From NCBI GenBank assembly GCA_030686995.1, contig CM060708.1, positions 261,425,044 through 261,489,043 on the forward strand: DNA of 64,000 nucleotides, read 5' to 3'. A program made the translations under genes and the position numbers. The notes beneath the pieces are model-generated. The model was not told the DNA's origin. It saw nothing but the letters and a program-made list of their open reading frames with translations, and did no database searches. Shown here piece after piece: positions 13,230 through 25,460 of this stretch. The number at the start of each line of letters is the position of its first letter. Position 1 is the first letter of the stretch. This DNA is from Artemisia argyi (lineage: Eukaryota > Streptophyta > Magnoliopsida > Asterales > Asteraceae).

Positions 13230-15223
13230 AAGAACGAGGTTTTAAACCCATGCGTTGCCGCGGGGTGTTTTTATACAACTAATTCTCATACACATGTAAA
13301 CTGTGCGCAAAAGTACGCAATGACAACAGAAATACACAATGGCAAAGAACTAATTGTTCAACCCATTTAAACAAATCATTTATGATATGAAGTTTAATAC
13401 ATAACTAAAGAACAATGGCATGAACAATCATTAATTCCATAAGTTGCATTGAGGGGAATTACAGGTGTGTTATGTTCTTAATATGATTACATGTTGTGAG
13501 AACGCAAAGAAGCTGTCAAACACAGTGCTGACAAACGTCTATGCTAATTTAGGAGATACTATTTTTGTAACTAACCTTTGGGTATGTTACGCTCTCGAGT
13601 GTCAGCTTCATTTAGAGCAATAGTGGCTGGACCCGGATTATAATCTTTGCTTGCAATAGTAGTAGGTGTTATGGTTAAGGATAGTTTAAGCAAATATGCA
13701 TACGGCTAGTTCATGTAGCGATTTCGGGAAGCTTTACTCACTATGTAGAGTTTGTCGGGCGCGATTGGTCCTGTTACAATATGATGCAAAAAGAGGTGTT
13801 GTTTTTGCTGCGACGCCTGTTTTGAAAAGAAACAAAGTTTAAGGAAATTGATAGTATGATTTGCCCTTAATACTATCAGATAGTCAAATTATAGCTAACG
13901 GCTTTAACACACATACATACCTACAACGTAATGTGTAGTAGATATAAGTGTATCCTTAGAGTTGGAGCAATCCATTTGCTGTGCTGTTATTGAACAACTT
14001 TCAGTTGTACTTATGTGGTTTCGCCATGTAGTTGTATATTGTCCATCGGCTGGTGTTAAAGGTAGGCATTCCGTGAGTATGTCGTTGCCATATGTTACTG
14101 ATAGTTTCCACTTGCCATTGTCAGTGGCTGCAACGTATAGACAGTTGAAAACGTCGACGGTTATTAGAGGTACATGTAATACTAAAATTTCAAGAAACCA
14201 ATGCAGATGATGACTTTAGAAAATATTTATACATGCAGCATGATGTGCGGGCATAAACGTGTCGTTAGAGATTGAGCAATCCATTTTCCGGGCTATTATT
14301 GAAAGACTTTCGGTTGTACTTATGTTGTCACGCCGTGGAGTTGTATTTTGTCCATCGACTATATTTTGGTTTTATGCACATACCAGATATTTCCGGCACC
14401 CGCCTTGAATCACAAAAAAACAGTTGGTCACTAGTTATTGTTCTTAGCAAGAGTTTCTTTTCATCTGCTGCTGCTAGATCTGTTGGTTTTGGCGAAGCTC
14501 AAAAGGTCATGAAGTTTCTGTCCCCTGTAATACATGTTCATGCATTTTGAACAGAAGCTAATATACACCTAATATAACCTTTAACCAAACACCCTTTAAC
14601 ACTCTAGTTCAAGGAAATAGTATATTTTTTTTAAACCAATGGATACAAAGGGTTAACATTTTTTAGAGCATGTAACTTATCCACCTGAGTATTCTATAGG
14701 TCTCCTAGTCAAATTATCCAAATAACATTTTTGACCATAATTTTCGGCTTATGAGGTTATCAAGTTGAGCAAATGATTGAGTTTTGGTTAAAGAAGCGGC
14801 TCATTTTATGTCATATCTTTTTTTCGAGTTTGGTGTCACGTTAAAGAAGCGCCTCATTTTAAATTTTACTACTGATGTGGATAATAAAGATGCCCAGCCT
14901 GTTATTTGATGTAATGTGATGGTTACTACTGATCTTATTTTTAACATGTGATAACTGATGTCATAAAATGAGCCGCTTCTTTAACTAATTGTCTTATGGT
15001 ATATGTTATGGTTACTACTGTTATGGTTACTACTGATCATAAAGATACTAATCATGTACCTCAAAAGCAGCAGACACTTTTTTCAGACCTGTTTCGTCAC
15101 CTCAAACCCATCCGTTTCAGCCCCAACACACATCCATTTATGTCCTATTTCGGCACTAAACCTGGCCCATTTCAACATGAAACTGAACCAACCTGAGCTC
15201 ATATATTGAGATGCTGAAAAGAA
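13230..15223 (-). pseudogene. Unidentified exon-like fragments, with a duplicated exon
   Basis: On the minus strand, 14010-13935 and 14350-14240 encode two versions of one short peptide module: NHISTTES..SI, then QQMDCS or RKMDCS. The module is therefore present twice in tandem with about 65% residue agreement. Upstream of the first copy the frame continues open with NGKWKLSVTYGND. Another open stretch near 13690-13570 (minus) reads NPGPATIALNEADTRER. I could not identify the source gene. The pattern resembles gene pieces carried by a transposon. GTTTTAAACCCATGCGTTGC near 13240 resembles a decayed Helitron terminus. Confidence 0.4.
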
Positions 15224-16407
15224 GAACATGTGGAAAACTAGAAGGGGGGTTGAATAGTTTTACGTCTTTTTCGTTATATAAAAGTTTGCTTCACAAAGAG
15301 TAGTTCAAGTTTATAAAAACTTTGATTCAAAAATATAGATTTAAGTTTGTTCACTATAGTTGTTTAAACACCACTAAGTAAAGTTGTTGAGTAAAAACTT
15401 ACAAAGTTGTTTATCACACACATACACACACACACACATACATACATATATATCTCTATATTATATATAACAAGCGGCGTTACACGCGTATTGCCACCTC
15501 ATTGCCCAGTCATTGCCATTTAATTCATTTTCTGTCATGTCATCATATTCTGGCCATGTAAGCAATTTTATAATTTATTTTGTATTTTCAGAATTAATTT
15601 TGAAAATCTCTACATTAAGCAACTAAAATTCGGAATAATTAGCTAAAAAAGGAGGATAATGAGGTTCGAACCTGTGCCTTTAAAATAGTATGGAAACGTT
15701 TCAACCAAAGGATCCACTCCATAAGTTGTGAACAAAATCCCAAAACAAAATATATATCTTATAATAATACCTAATCTACAACAAAGTAAAATAAAGTCCA
15801 GTCTATTCATTACGAAGTATTTTTTTTTCCTAAAACCCTAATATTGCTCATTCATCTCTCACACACACGATATTTTTTCCCATAACCTTAATATCACACA
15901 AACCATATTTTTTGACTTTTCTGATACTGTATTTTTTTTCCCAAAACCCCAATATCACACACACGATATTATGATCAACAAACCTTTTATGATTTAGAAA
16001 AGACAATAGATCAGGTATGTTGACAAAAGACATACTTACAAGCATGAATCAAGAATTTCATTAATGGTTTGTGTTAGATAACTTTTATGTATGTTCAATG
16101 AATTAGGGTTTATGTGAAGTTTAATGTGGAACACCAGATCACATGCTCCTTATACTGTGATCAATATCTAACGTTTTCTTTTCACAATTTTGTATACGAT
16201 CGAGTTCCAGAAACGTTAAACTACAGGAAATTGCTTCCATAAGCTGCAATGAGAACAAATCATTTAGAGTCGCTATGAAGTCACTCAACTTTACTTTCTT
16301 TTCTGTATAATATGGTAAAGTTTTCTTTTAATAAATACTTTCTATAATTCTCACACGCTGGGTAAAAATAATATGACTGGCCATTTATTGTTGTGCTTGC
16401 TTTAGGT

Positions 16408-17520
16408 TCAGGTTGGTGCCAAGTACAAGAGACCCTGCCAACGAACATAGTGCGCTACTATCAATGTAAGCATCAGCGATTTTTTATAAACCGACTGGAT
16501 CTTACAAATTGATGTAACCATTAATGCTTTTTCTTTCGTAGGCGGAACCCAACTGGTATAAGATACATAATACACGCCTGCTGTTAGTCGACAAGGAGTG
16601 TTTACTGATTCCCAAATACCGTTTCCAGAATGAATGGTAAGTACTACCTTTTTCAAGAACTGTTGCTTTTCTTTATAAGCAATTTTATCGTTCAACATTC
16701 AAGTTCACATTAGCCCAATTTATGCTTATTTACTTTCACATAAACACCATTGTATTCGATCACAAAAGTACAATGCCATCTGGACTGGAATCACAAATAA
16801 TGAACTTGCTCCTTATATCATTCATCATTCATATAATTTACGGAACTTTTTGTCTATATATCTTACAGAAAAAGGTAACAAATGTTGCAGTTTTAAGGTC
16901 TAAAATGGTTTCGTTGGTGGTCGAGTCCTTCCTGACTTCCATGAATTGAAATTTGGAGTTGCGAGTTTGCAGTCATGTAAGATATCTGCATATTAAGTAA
17001 TTTCGTTTAATAGTGAAAACATAGTAGAATTTTATAAATGTGTAACGTTTTCATGCAGTTGTTCGTGGTGAAAATGCAATAAGGAAGCATAATCAGGGGA
17101 CTGCACCAAGTTTATGTAATAAGCATTTGTCAACAATTGTACAATCAGGCACATGTTACTTAAATTTTTTTTCCTTTTTAGCAGACGGGTCAATTTCAAG
17201 TTTTTAACCCGTTTCTGTGGTAAAGGGTTCAGTTAGGTTGTTATTTTCAATAGGTATTTTTTATGGAATAGTTTGATTGTATTAATGACAGAGCAATCGC
17301 AGCAAGATATGAAGTAAAGCGCTGAATAAGGAACAAAGCTGCAACCACTATAATGTGTTTTCATTATCCATTATTAATGATTGTATTCAATTTCATGATC
17401 CAATGATAGGTTGTTATGCTTATGATGTAATGTGTTTTCATTGTTTGGTTGTTTTTTTAGGAACGAGATGGGTTGAACCTTGAACGACTTGACACCCATT
17501 TAAATACCAATGAGCAGCCT
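16408..17520. other. Helitron interior with unidentified exon-like pieces
   Basis: Several short open stretches are bordered by plausible splice sites. One is 17461-17526, after TTTTTTAG and before GTGACA, reading ERDGLNLERLDTHL. A 96-codon minus frame at 16408-16698 has no recognised motif. These may be further captured exons, but I cannot name them. Confidence 0.3.
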
Positions 17521-17919
17521 GTCAAGGTGACAATTTTATTCACAGAATCAACACGTTATTTTTTACCGTTATGTAACTGTAATTTGTTGGAACTTTAGAT
17601 TTAGCATCACCACTTAACGCACCTTTTTATTGATTTTTTAGGTGTAACCAGAACACCTCATCTCACCCGCCACAGGTTACACAATAATCTAAACTTAGTC
17701 AACTGAAGTCTTTATTTTCTTTTTGATGCAATATGACAATATGAGAGGCTGATAGAGAGCTTATATGCTTCTTTGTGTTCTTTTTTAACAAATGAAAATA
17801 CGTAACATCATCTCAATCTAAATTGGTATAATTATTATGTGTTATATGTATACTATATTCTGATAGTTTGTTGTGAATACAGGAACATTAGAGACTGACT
17901 CTTAAAAAGGAACATTCAA

Positions 17920-18005
17920 TGGAAAAGAAAGTGTGACATATTCCATGATCAATGTGAAAAATATGACATGTTTCTTGATGTAATGAAAGATTTTAAAGCA
18001 CAAAG
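17920..18005 (+). pseudogene. Captured SIN3-like exon (PAH domain)
   Basis: The frame reads KCDIFHDQCEKYDMFLDVMK followed by DFKAQR and a GTAAAT splice donor at 18006. The KYxxFLxVMKDFKAQR pattern is characteristic of the first paired amphipathic helix region of plant SIN3-type corepressors. Only this one exon is present, the start of the frame is not defined, and no downstream PAH sequence follows. It lies inside the Helitron on the same strand as its neighbours. Confidence 0.75.
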
Positions 18006-18148
18006 GTAAATAATTTCATGTTTAAGGGATATATATTTAAGTCGATTTGACCTTAACTGATAACTATTTAAACACAAAGTTGATACTGCAGGTTATCTTT
18101 TTACCTTTCTATGTGGTGCAATAGGTGACTGATATTTGGTTTATGTAG

Positions 18149-18360
18149 GACGGATACTCACGTGGTTTTCTCTGCACCGGTGATCCCAATGAGGTAATTT
18201 GGTTGGAAAGTTTTGTTTATTGACATGAAGTTTTTGTTACAACTTACTTATATGTGAATTTTGTTTTGTGTAGCTTCCTGATTACCATGAAGTCATCGAG
18301 CACCCTATGGATTTTGGCACGGTTAGGAGCTAACTTGATAAGTGACTTTATTCTAATAAT
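18149..18360 (+). pseudogene. Captured bromodomain exons, broken
   Basis: Exon a (18149-18193) reads DTHVVFSAPVIPNE between TTATGTAG and GTAATT. Exon b (18274 onward, after TTGTGTAG) reads LPDYHEVIEHPMDFGTVRS. This matches the ZA-loop region of plant BRD7/9-like bromodomains, with the invariant Pro-Asp-Tyr and HPMDF. Two in-frame stops at 18331-18333 and 18343-18345 break what was probably a Lys and a Gly codon. The asparagine-bearing BC loop was not found. Decayed captured fragment. Confidence 0.82.
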
Positions 18361-19595
18361 ATCACGTAAATCTGGTATCACAAAGTCTAAATATTCATTG
18401 ACCTATGCAGAATAGCTTTTTAACCAAATGCTGCTAATATGTTTTTTTATCTAATATATGTCATAATTATATATTTATGTTGCAGGCGGTGCTATATTAA
18501 CTTTATGAGAAAAGTATGACAAGAGGGCGCCAGAGGTTCAAGAGGAAACCAGGAAAGCTTATGATTTCATGCTTGATTTTGCTGATATGTTAATCTACTA
18601 GTTGATTATTTTCCGAACTTTAGTATGTAAACCCTGTATATTTCTATTGATTTGCGTTTATTTGTGTGTGATCAGTATCCGACATTAAATTTTAGTTTTA
18701 ACTATAAAAGTAGAAAATATATCTTAGAATGAAAAAATGACGTTCTTATCTCTAAACTGTCAATATACATCTTAAGCAAGAATTTGTGCTTATTGCAGTT
18801 GCGAAAAATAGTAATTAAAATAGCTATTGGGAAACCGAGTACCTCCTAAATTTGATATAAACAAGATTGAGAATTTCATTCTTGCAAAGTTTGTTTATCT
18901 CTTTAAGTATTAATATAATATTACCATTTGATGTTTCTGCTTTATAAATTACTATACCGAATAGAGTAGTAAATAAGTAGGATCATATTCAGTTTTGTGA
19001 AGCCAATACAAATCTCTTGGCTTTACAAGTCGAAGCATAGTATAACTCACCCTTCTTCCTGCTGGTGTTGAGCACTAGGTTAACTATCTATAATAGTTGA
19101 CTTAAATGTTAATTTTTTTTTCTTTATTATGAGAATTCATGTTGTGTTTCTACCTCAGATGACAAGGATATGATATTTGTAAGAGTGGCAAGATCCGCGG
19201 GTCAACTTTGTATATAACCAGTCAAAACGGGAAATTTTTTTTTGGGTCAAAACAATTCATTTGGATCAACTCTCCTATTTCCATTTAGATCCTAAAATAT
19301 TTGCAGGTACACTTCTCAGTACACCCTCCTACTAAAAGTACTAAAAGCGCATACATTATATCGTATTCAGGTTTATACCTTTAGTGGATCTTAATGTGAT
19401 CATAATTTTCGTGTTGCAGACTAATCAATAATCACCATGTACACAAATTGGTAAATAGGTGTGGGATGAGCTACGGTGTATCTAGATATACTCTAAATTA
19501 TTCAATATTTTAACTTAACTAACACAAATTTCTTTATTAAAAAGAAGCATCCTCTTCTTCTACCTTTCCTGAGGAACTTGCAGACATGATATAGT

Positions 19596-20145
19596 AAGAG
19601 AAAGTGTACAGACTATGTACCCCCAGCTACCAATTCACAGGCTAATTTTGACAATTTCACTAGAAAGGTAGTTGAAGTTGTTAGTGGGGACTGCATCATT
19701 TTTGCTGATGATGCTCTACCATTTAGTAGTCCAGCAGATGAGCGACGAGTTAATCTCTCAAGTATCAGGTGTCTAAAACTCGGAAATCCTTGAAGAGAAG
19801 AGAAACCCGTTCCTTATGCCGATGAAGCTAGAGAATTTCTAAGAACAAGATTAATTAGCCGTCAAGTTCAAGTTTCAATGGAGTACTCTCGAAAGGTGCC
19901 TGTTGTTGAAGGATCTGCTGTGCCAGCTGGATCTGTAGACTCAAGAGTAACAGGATTCGGGTATGTCTTTTTGTTGTCTGAAGGGAAGATTATTGAAGAT
20001 GTCAACTCTACTGCTGCTATTACCTCCGTAGTAGCCACTCAGTAGCCCAGTTTAAATGTTGTCGAGCTCATTATTGCTTATGGGTTTGGTATTGTCATTA
20101 GACATGGAGACTTTGAGGAAAGATCAAACCACTATCAAATTCATT
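19596..20145 (+). pseudogene. Captured Tudor-SN nuclease fragment, broken
   Basis: About 180 residues match a staphylococcal-nuclease-like domain of plant Tudor-SN (TSN): YVPPATNSQ, KVVEVVSGDCIIFADDALPF, ERRVNLSSIRC, EFLRTRL.SRQVQVSMEYSR, DSRV..FG.VFLLS and FGIVIRHGDFEERSN. TSN proteins bind and cleave RNA and act in stress granules. Stops interrupt the frame at 19791-19793 and 20043-20045. It joins directly to the kinase fragment, with a splice-acceptor-like TTTCAG between them. Confidence 0.88.
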
Positions 20146-20160
20146 TAATGATGATTTCAG

Positions 20161-20542
20161 CCTGAGTGGATGGCCCCAGAAGTCCTTCAAGAGGAAGCTG
20201 TAGATGAAAAATCGGATGTATACAGCTTTGGTGTGATTATATGGGAGCTCCTGACCATGCAACTTCCATGGAATGGGGTTGGGGCTTCTCAGGTTTGTTC
20301 AACCACGTATCTTATCTTTTTTTCCCTGAATCATGGAGCATAAAAATCTTAGCGAATGAATTTCTATCCACTTTAGCAGGCCAACTTGATAGTTTTATTC
20401 ACTTCCAGTTTTTTATAATTCTGATCTCAAATGAATCATAATTTCAGGTGGTTGGAGTTGTGGCATTCCAGAATAGGAAAGTTGCAATACCTTCTAAAAC
20501 ATCTCCTATATTAGCATCTCTAATGGAATCTTGCTGGGCCGA
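20161..20542 (+). pseudogene. Captured Raf-like MAPKKK kinase fragment, two exons
   Basis: Exon 1 (20161-20292) reads PEWMAPEVL, then [19 protein letters not shown] and PWNG. A 155-bp intron follows (GTTTGT to ATTTCAG). Exon 2 (20448-20542) reads VVGVVAFQNRK, then SPILASLMESCWAE, before GTAAGA. These are subdomains VIII-XI of a plant Raf-like MAPKKK. The frame stays open across the splice, unlike the neighbouring fragments. ATP-binding and catalytic loops (subdomains I-VII) are absent, so it cannot be an active kinase. Confidence 0.88.
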
Positions 20543-20804
20543 GTAAGAATCTTCATCATCTTATAGCTCCATAACCACTTGACAAGGATAAGATGGGTAG
20601 GTTGGGTAATTGGTCAAAACGGGTAATTACGCAGTGCATGTGGATACAGGTCGGGTGAGAATGAGTTGCCAAACCGGGTGGGATTTGAAATTGATCATCA
20701 TAAATTTTTTACCACACTTTTTTTGCTATAGTAAATATGCAAGGAATTTGAGCCCGGTAGGGCTTATAAGTCATGCCCGCCCATCGGGCGGGCTTAGAAA
20801 GCTA

Positions 20805-20944
<140 letters not shown>

Positions 20945-22415
20945 TTTTAGTTTGGTTTAAATAAGTTTAGTGTTGTGAGTGGAACTTAATTTGATCTTTA
21001 TGTGAAATTAATATATGCACAATATAAGCAATTATAACTATATGCAATATGTAGGTAAGTAAGTAAGCAAAGAGTGAGAGTTGGAAAGATCAAACCGAGA
21101 GACAAAGAATTTATAGTGGTTCGGCTACAAGGACACCTTCCTTGCCCTACTCCACTTCCCGAGCACCGAACTCGAGAGTTTTCTTCACTAAATCAATATG
21201 CTCCCTTATGGCGGAGAAAACCGTACACACCTTATCTTACACCAATTTAACGACACAAAGCTAAATGTCGAGTTCTAATCCTAGCTAGAACCAATCTCAC
21301 AACTTCAAACACACCACAACTTCTTCACACCTTTTTATTCCTTCTACACTTCTTCACAACACTTATGTCTTCACTCCTTCACAACTTATATCTTTTCACT
21401 ACTTCAAATCTAATGCTTCTACGCAACTTCCAAGCCTCTATGTCTTCACAACTTCAATACTTCTATGTCACTACTTGAGGGCTTTAATCTATGATCCGCT
21501 ACAAAGCTTCTTCTACTTTAAAAGCTTCTACGTCATCACTATTCTAAGGCTTCAACGTCTTCACTACTCTAAGGCTTCTACGTCTTTGCTACTTCAAGTT
21601 TTCTACACAACTATATGGCTTCTATATCTTTACTACTCACCACCACTTCAAAGTATAATATCTTCTTATACTTCCTACAACTATTCCTAACCACCTCTAC
21701 TTCTTCACTTCTTGTACCACTTCACACCTTCAACAAGTTTAAATCTAACTAACTAATATGCACACTTCTAGTCTAGAATGAAAGAAGTATTCTTCTCTTT
21801 CCACTTGAGTGTTGAGGCTAGAATCACTTTGAAACAAAGATTAATGTATATATGATCAAAGGATTATAGAGGATAGAAATGGGAGTTTAGATCAGAATGT
21901 TTTGAGTGCAAAAAGGTGAGAAAAATTAGTGGAATGAACCAGTATTTAAAGACATAGCTGGGGGAATCAGGAGCGTGCCGGTCCCCTTAATTATTAAGGG
22001 GGCCGCATGGTTAATTAAGGGGGTTGCCCCTCTAGAATGTTGCCCAGCTTTATCCTTTTGTGAGGAAAATTTTTCTCGATTAGATTTGCCATTTTTGGTT
22101 GAAAATTTGAATTCATATATTTATAATGAATTAAACATATTATTTTAATTCCAAAAATGTTTTATAAAAGATATAAAATGTTTTGTGACATTTTATAAAA
22201 TTCTAGATATTAATAAAAATGTTCCTTTGATCTTATAATGCATTAGACACTTTGTTGATTCATACCTTAAGTGATTAGATGGTGAAAGTGAGTATTTACT
22301 ACTAAATACTTATTTACGTCATGATATTTGGTTTGATGAGTTTTCGTTTTGTGATTATCAAAACATACAGATATTGAAATAACGTTTTTAGGCATTTATT
22401 TATATCAACAGAACA

Positions 22416-24562
22416 AATATTATGTTTAAGCATAACAAAGATGCGCAAAATATAAAAATATATAGTCTGTATAAAACTGAGGCAGATACATGAAAAAGTG
22501 ATCTTATTTTACACGTTTATCATGTACATACATACCCAGTCGGAGCAACACCGTGGCCTGAATTGTTGTGTGGAGTATCTGCAACATGCCTTACCTTCTG
22601 GTACCTTTGAGCGAACATTGCGTAAACGTGAAATACCACATACAGTTTGCTGTTACGTCTCTAACGCGAAGCAACAGATACATTTTGCAATGGATCTACC
22701 ATACCTACAAAAATGAGAAAATATAAAACTTTTGGCAACACAAATAATGACTTGCACTACATCAGCAATAATTCTAAATCATGAGAAAAGTGTAAAAATA
22801 TTACATTGAATAACAGGCTTGGCGTCTTTATTATCTACATCAGTAGTAACCATAACATACAATCTAAATGAAGAGTATTGATGTCTTTAAATGTAGTCCA
22901 ACACAATGACACAATCACTTATGTCTTTTACTCTATTTCTTAATCAAATTATAAAACGATTTGAGTCATCTTACCAGCTTAGTGACGCTATCATCAGCTG
23001 TTTTAATTATATAATGACTCATCATCAGCTGCAACCATGTTCATACACTTCGAAAACCTACAAAATTAAACATATTTAAACCCAAACTTGTACTATTTTA
23101 GCAAACACTTAACGCACATAACCAATAGCAGAAACCCATTAACCAAACAAAAAACAACAATATGCGGATGTGAATATTTTACGTATGTGAGTGGGATTTT
23201 CAAACAACTGATTATGTTGCCCAAAAATGGCGGCAGCTGAGTAGCACCAATAAACGGGGCAAAAACCATATAAGAAGCACCGGATAAATATTATAATTTG
23301 TTTACTTTTTTTTTTCTTCCAAAAGAAATTAAAAGCTTAACGCCCTTACCTTCTTGTGTTGCTTGTGTGTAGTGTTGTTTGTGCAAGTTCACGAAGCCGT
23401 TGTCTTAGGCTAGATAACAAAATTTCTGTTCTTTCTTCTCATCACCATGCCATGTATTCTTTAACTGCAAACTTGCATCACAGAAACAAATCATTTTTGT
23501 CATTATGCCTTAATAATAAGTCACATACTAAGCATCACAGAATTACAAAATGCAACATGTGATATCATTTACGTAGCTACTTCCTGTTACATAATTAAAT
23601 GATACAATTTGTATAAGAAGTTGTTATATAATTCAACGTAACATAGATATATCCAAATTAAATTTAAAGAAAGTAACATATCAGCTGAATCAGAAACTAA
23701 AGCACCAAATTTTCAGGAAAACGCCCAAAGTGAGGAAAACCCCCAAATCATGTGCAAACCCTAGTCTAAAATCAAAGTGTGGCACATACCAAATATGTAA
23801 TCGAAACACCCAAAAAAGTTAAGAACAACAAAATTAAGGAGGCCACACCTATTATCACCGATTATACACTACAACAGACGCCCTTGCAAGTGAATGATCT
23901 AGAAAAAGGTTTTAACCCTAACAAAAATTGGATTATGGATGGGAAAAAAGGCTTGCGTACCTGATAACAAATGGCAAAAATCTAGCCACAAAACATGACT
24001 TATCTCACAAAAAAATGCCCCCCCCCCCCCCATTAAAATATTGGAATACTGTAGCCCTCCCTTTAGCTCAACTCACATGAATCACTATAGATATGATGCT
24101 CCATTTCCATTCGGGTCGTAACGTCGGTCGGGTTTTACTTTACCCGCCGGTAAGCCGGATAATGAGAGACGACGTGAGAGAGGCGGTGGGTATTTCGGAG
24201 GTGCCGGGTCTCCATATTTTAGGCGGGCATGGGTCCAAAAACCCGTTGGGCCCGAATGTGCTACAGTAAAGGGAGGGGGATTCCACGCTAAATGTACTTT
24301 AGTTATAATTATTAATACTTTCGTAACTGATAAATTTTGAAATTAAAGGAATTAATGATATGTTATTGGTTTAATTTGACCATAAACACATAATTATGGG
24401 TATATTTCAAATATAGATATTAAATTTTATTAAAACTTCATTAGTTTATTATCTACCTCATGAATGGTTTATCTTTGAATTTCAATGTTACTCCGTATAT
24501 AACAAATACTTAAAATCAATTTGGTTTGAGTTATGCCATTATTTAACCAAACATTCACATGT
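22416..24562. other. Intergenic; no confident gene
   Basis: Short open stretches (22498-22716, 23356-23562, 23779-23964) show no known motif. A poly-C run sits at about 24008-24020. A GC-rich zone at 24110-24260 (ACCCGCCGGTAAGCCGG, GGGCGGGCATGGGTCC) resembles the hairpin zones of transposon ends but gives no defined border. Confidence 0.35.
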
Positions 24563-24912
24563 CACTACAAAATAATAGACATTTAGTGACAGAGGTTCTA
24601 ATTACACAAAAAAGCATCATTAAATATAATATTTTAGTGACACATTTTAAAAAGTGCAAGCAAAAACCTAAAATTCTAAAATTTAGTGATACTTTTATAA
24701 ATAAGATGTGTCACAATGCGAAATCTATGTATTCACACTTTTTTATCACTATAAATAGACTTTTACCTATTAGACTTGTACATATATATTTTTTTTAAGT
24801 GTAGAAGAATCACATAAAGTTTTTAGTGACACTTATTTTATATTTTTTGTGACACTTTTTTAACTTTTGGTGACACTTCCCTATGTATCACTATGACAAT
24901 TTTTTTTTAGTG
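24563..24912. mobile_element. CACTA-like non-autonomous element
   Basis: Starts CACTACAAAATAATAG and ends with the inverted CACTA terminus (TTTTTTTTAGTG). Several AGTGACAC-type subterminal repeats in both orientations (for example around 24585, 24820 and 24870) fit CACTA architecture. The expected 3-bp duplication is not visible (TGT against TTA), so the call is tentative. Confidence 0.55.
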
Positions 24913-25451
24913 TTATTATATAAACCCGCTTGTGTGATTACCCGGAGACAGTATGAGAGGTAAAAAACGTGGAGCACCACCCCATAATTTTAAAAAACTT
25001 CTTCCAAGTTACTGTAGTTAGCCTGTGTTTTTTAAAAAAAAAACTTCTTCCAAGTTACTGTAGTTAGCCTGTGTTTTTGCATCCTTTATTACTGTAATCT
25101 TGCTATCATGCAGTATAGCACGGGTATCATGTATGTTATACTAATATGTTACCTTTATAGTGACTAGATGAAGTACATGATCAACGCCAATCGTCCGTTC
25201 TCCCTAATAAAGTTTTAATCGATCAGCAGCTTAAATAATTCGACTTCAAATCGGCAATTATCTTTACGTTTTTCTTCTACTATTTACTAGAACACACATG
25301 GTCCTTTTTTTAATGAAACGAGTCATTATAATATTTAAAAGCCGACAAATGATTTCCAAGTATGTGTGTGGTCCATCTTGCTAAAATTAGACAGTGTGTA
25401 TATGTGGAGAAAGATAATAGGTTTCTATGATTTTTGTGGACCAAATTAAGT
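24913..25451. other. Intergenic with a 46-bp local duplication
   Basis: AAACTTCTTCCAAGTTACTG and the next 20 bases occur at 24995 and again at 25041. No gene seen. Confidence 0.5.
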
Positions 25452-25460
25452 AAGTATGTA

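Noticed and set aside
13205..13265. Helitron terminus on the minus strand
   Set aside because: The GC-rich hairpin-like text resembles a terminus, but no CTAG or other CTRR end is present.
20161..20542. A functional protein kinase gene
   Set aside because: Only subdomains VIII-XI are present and the fragment lies within a Helitron. ATP-binding and catalytic loops are missing.
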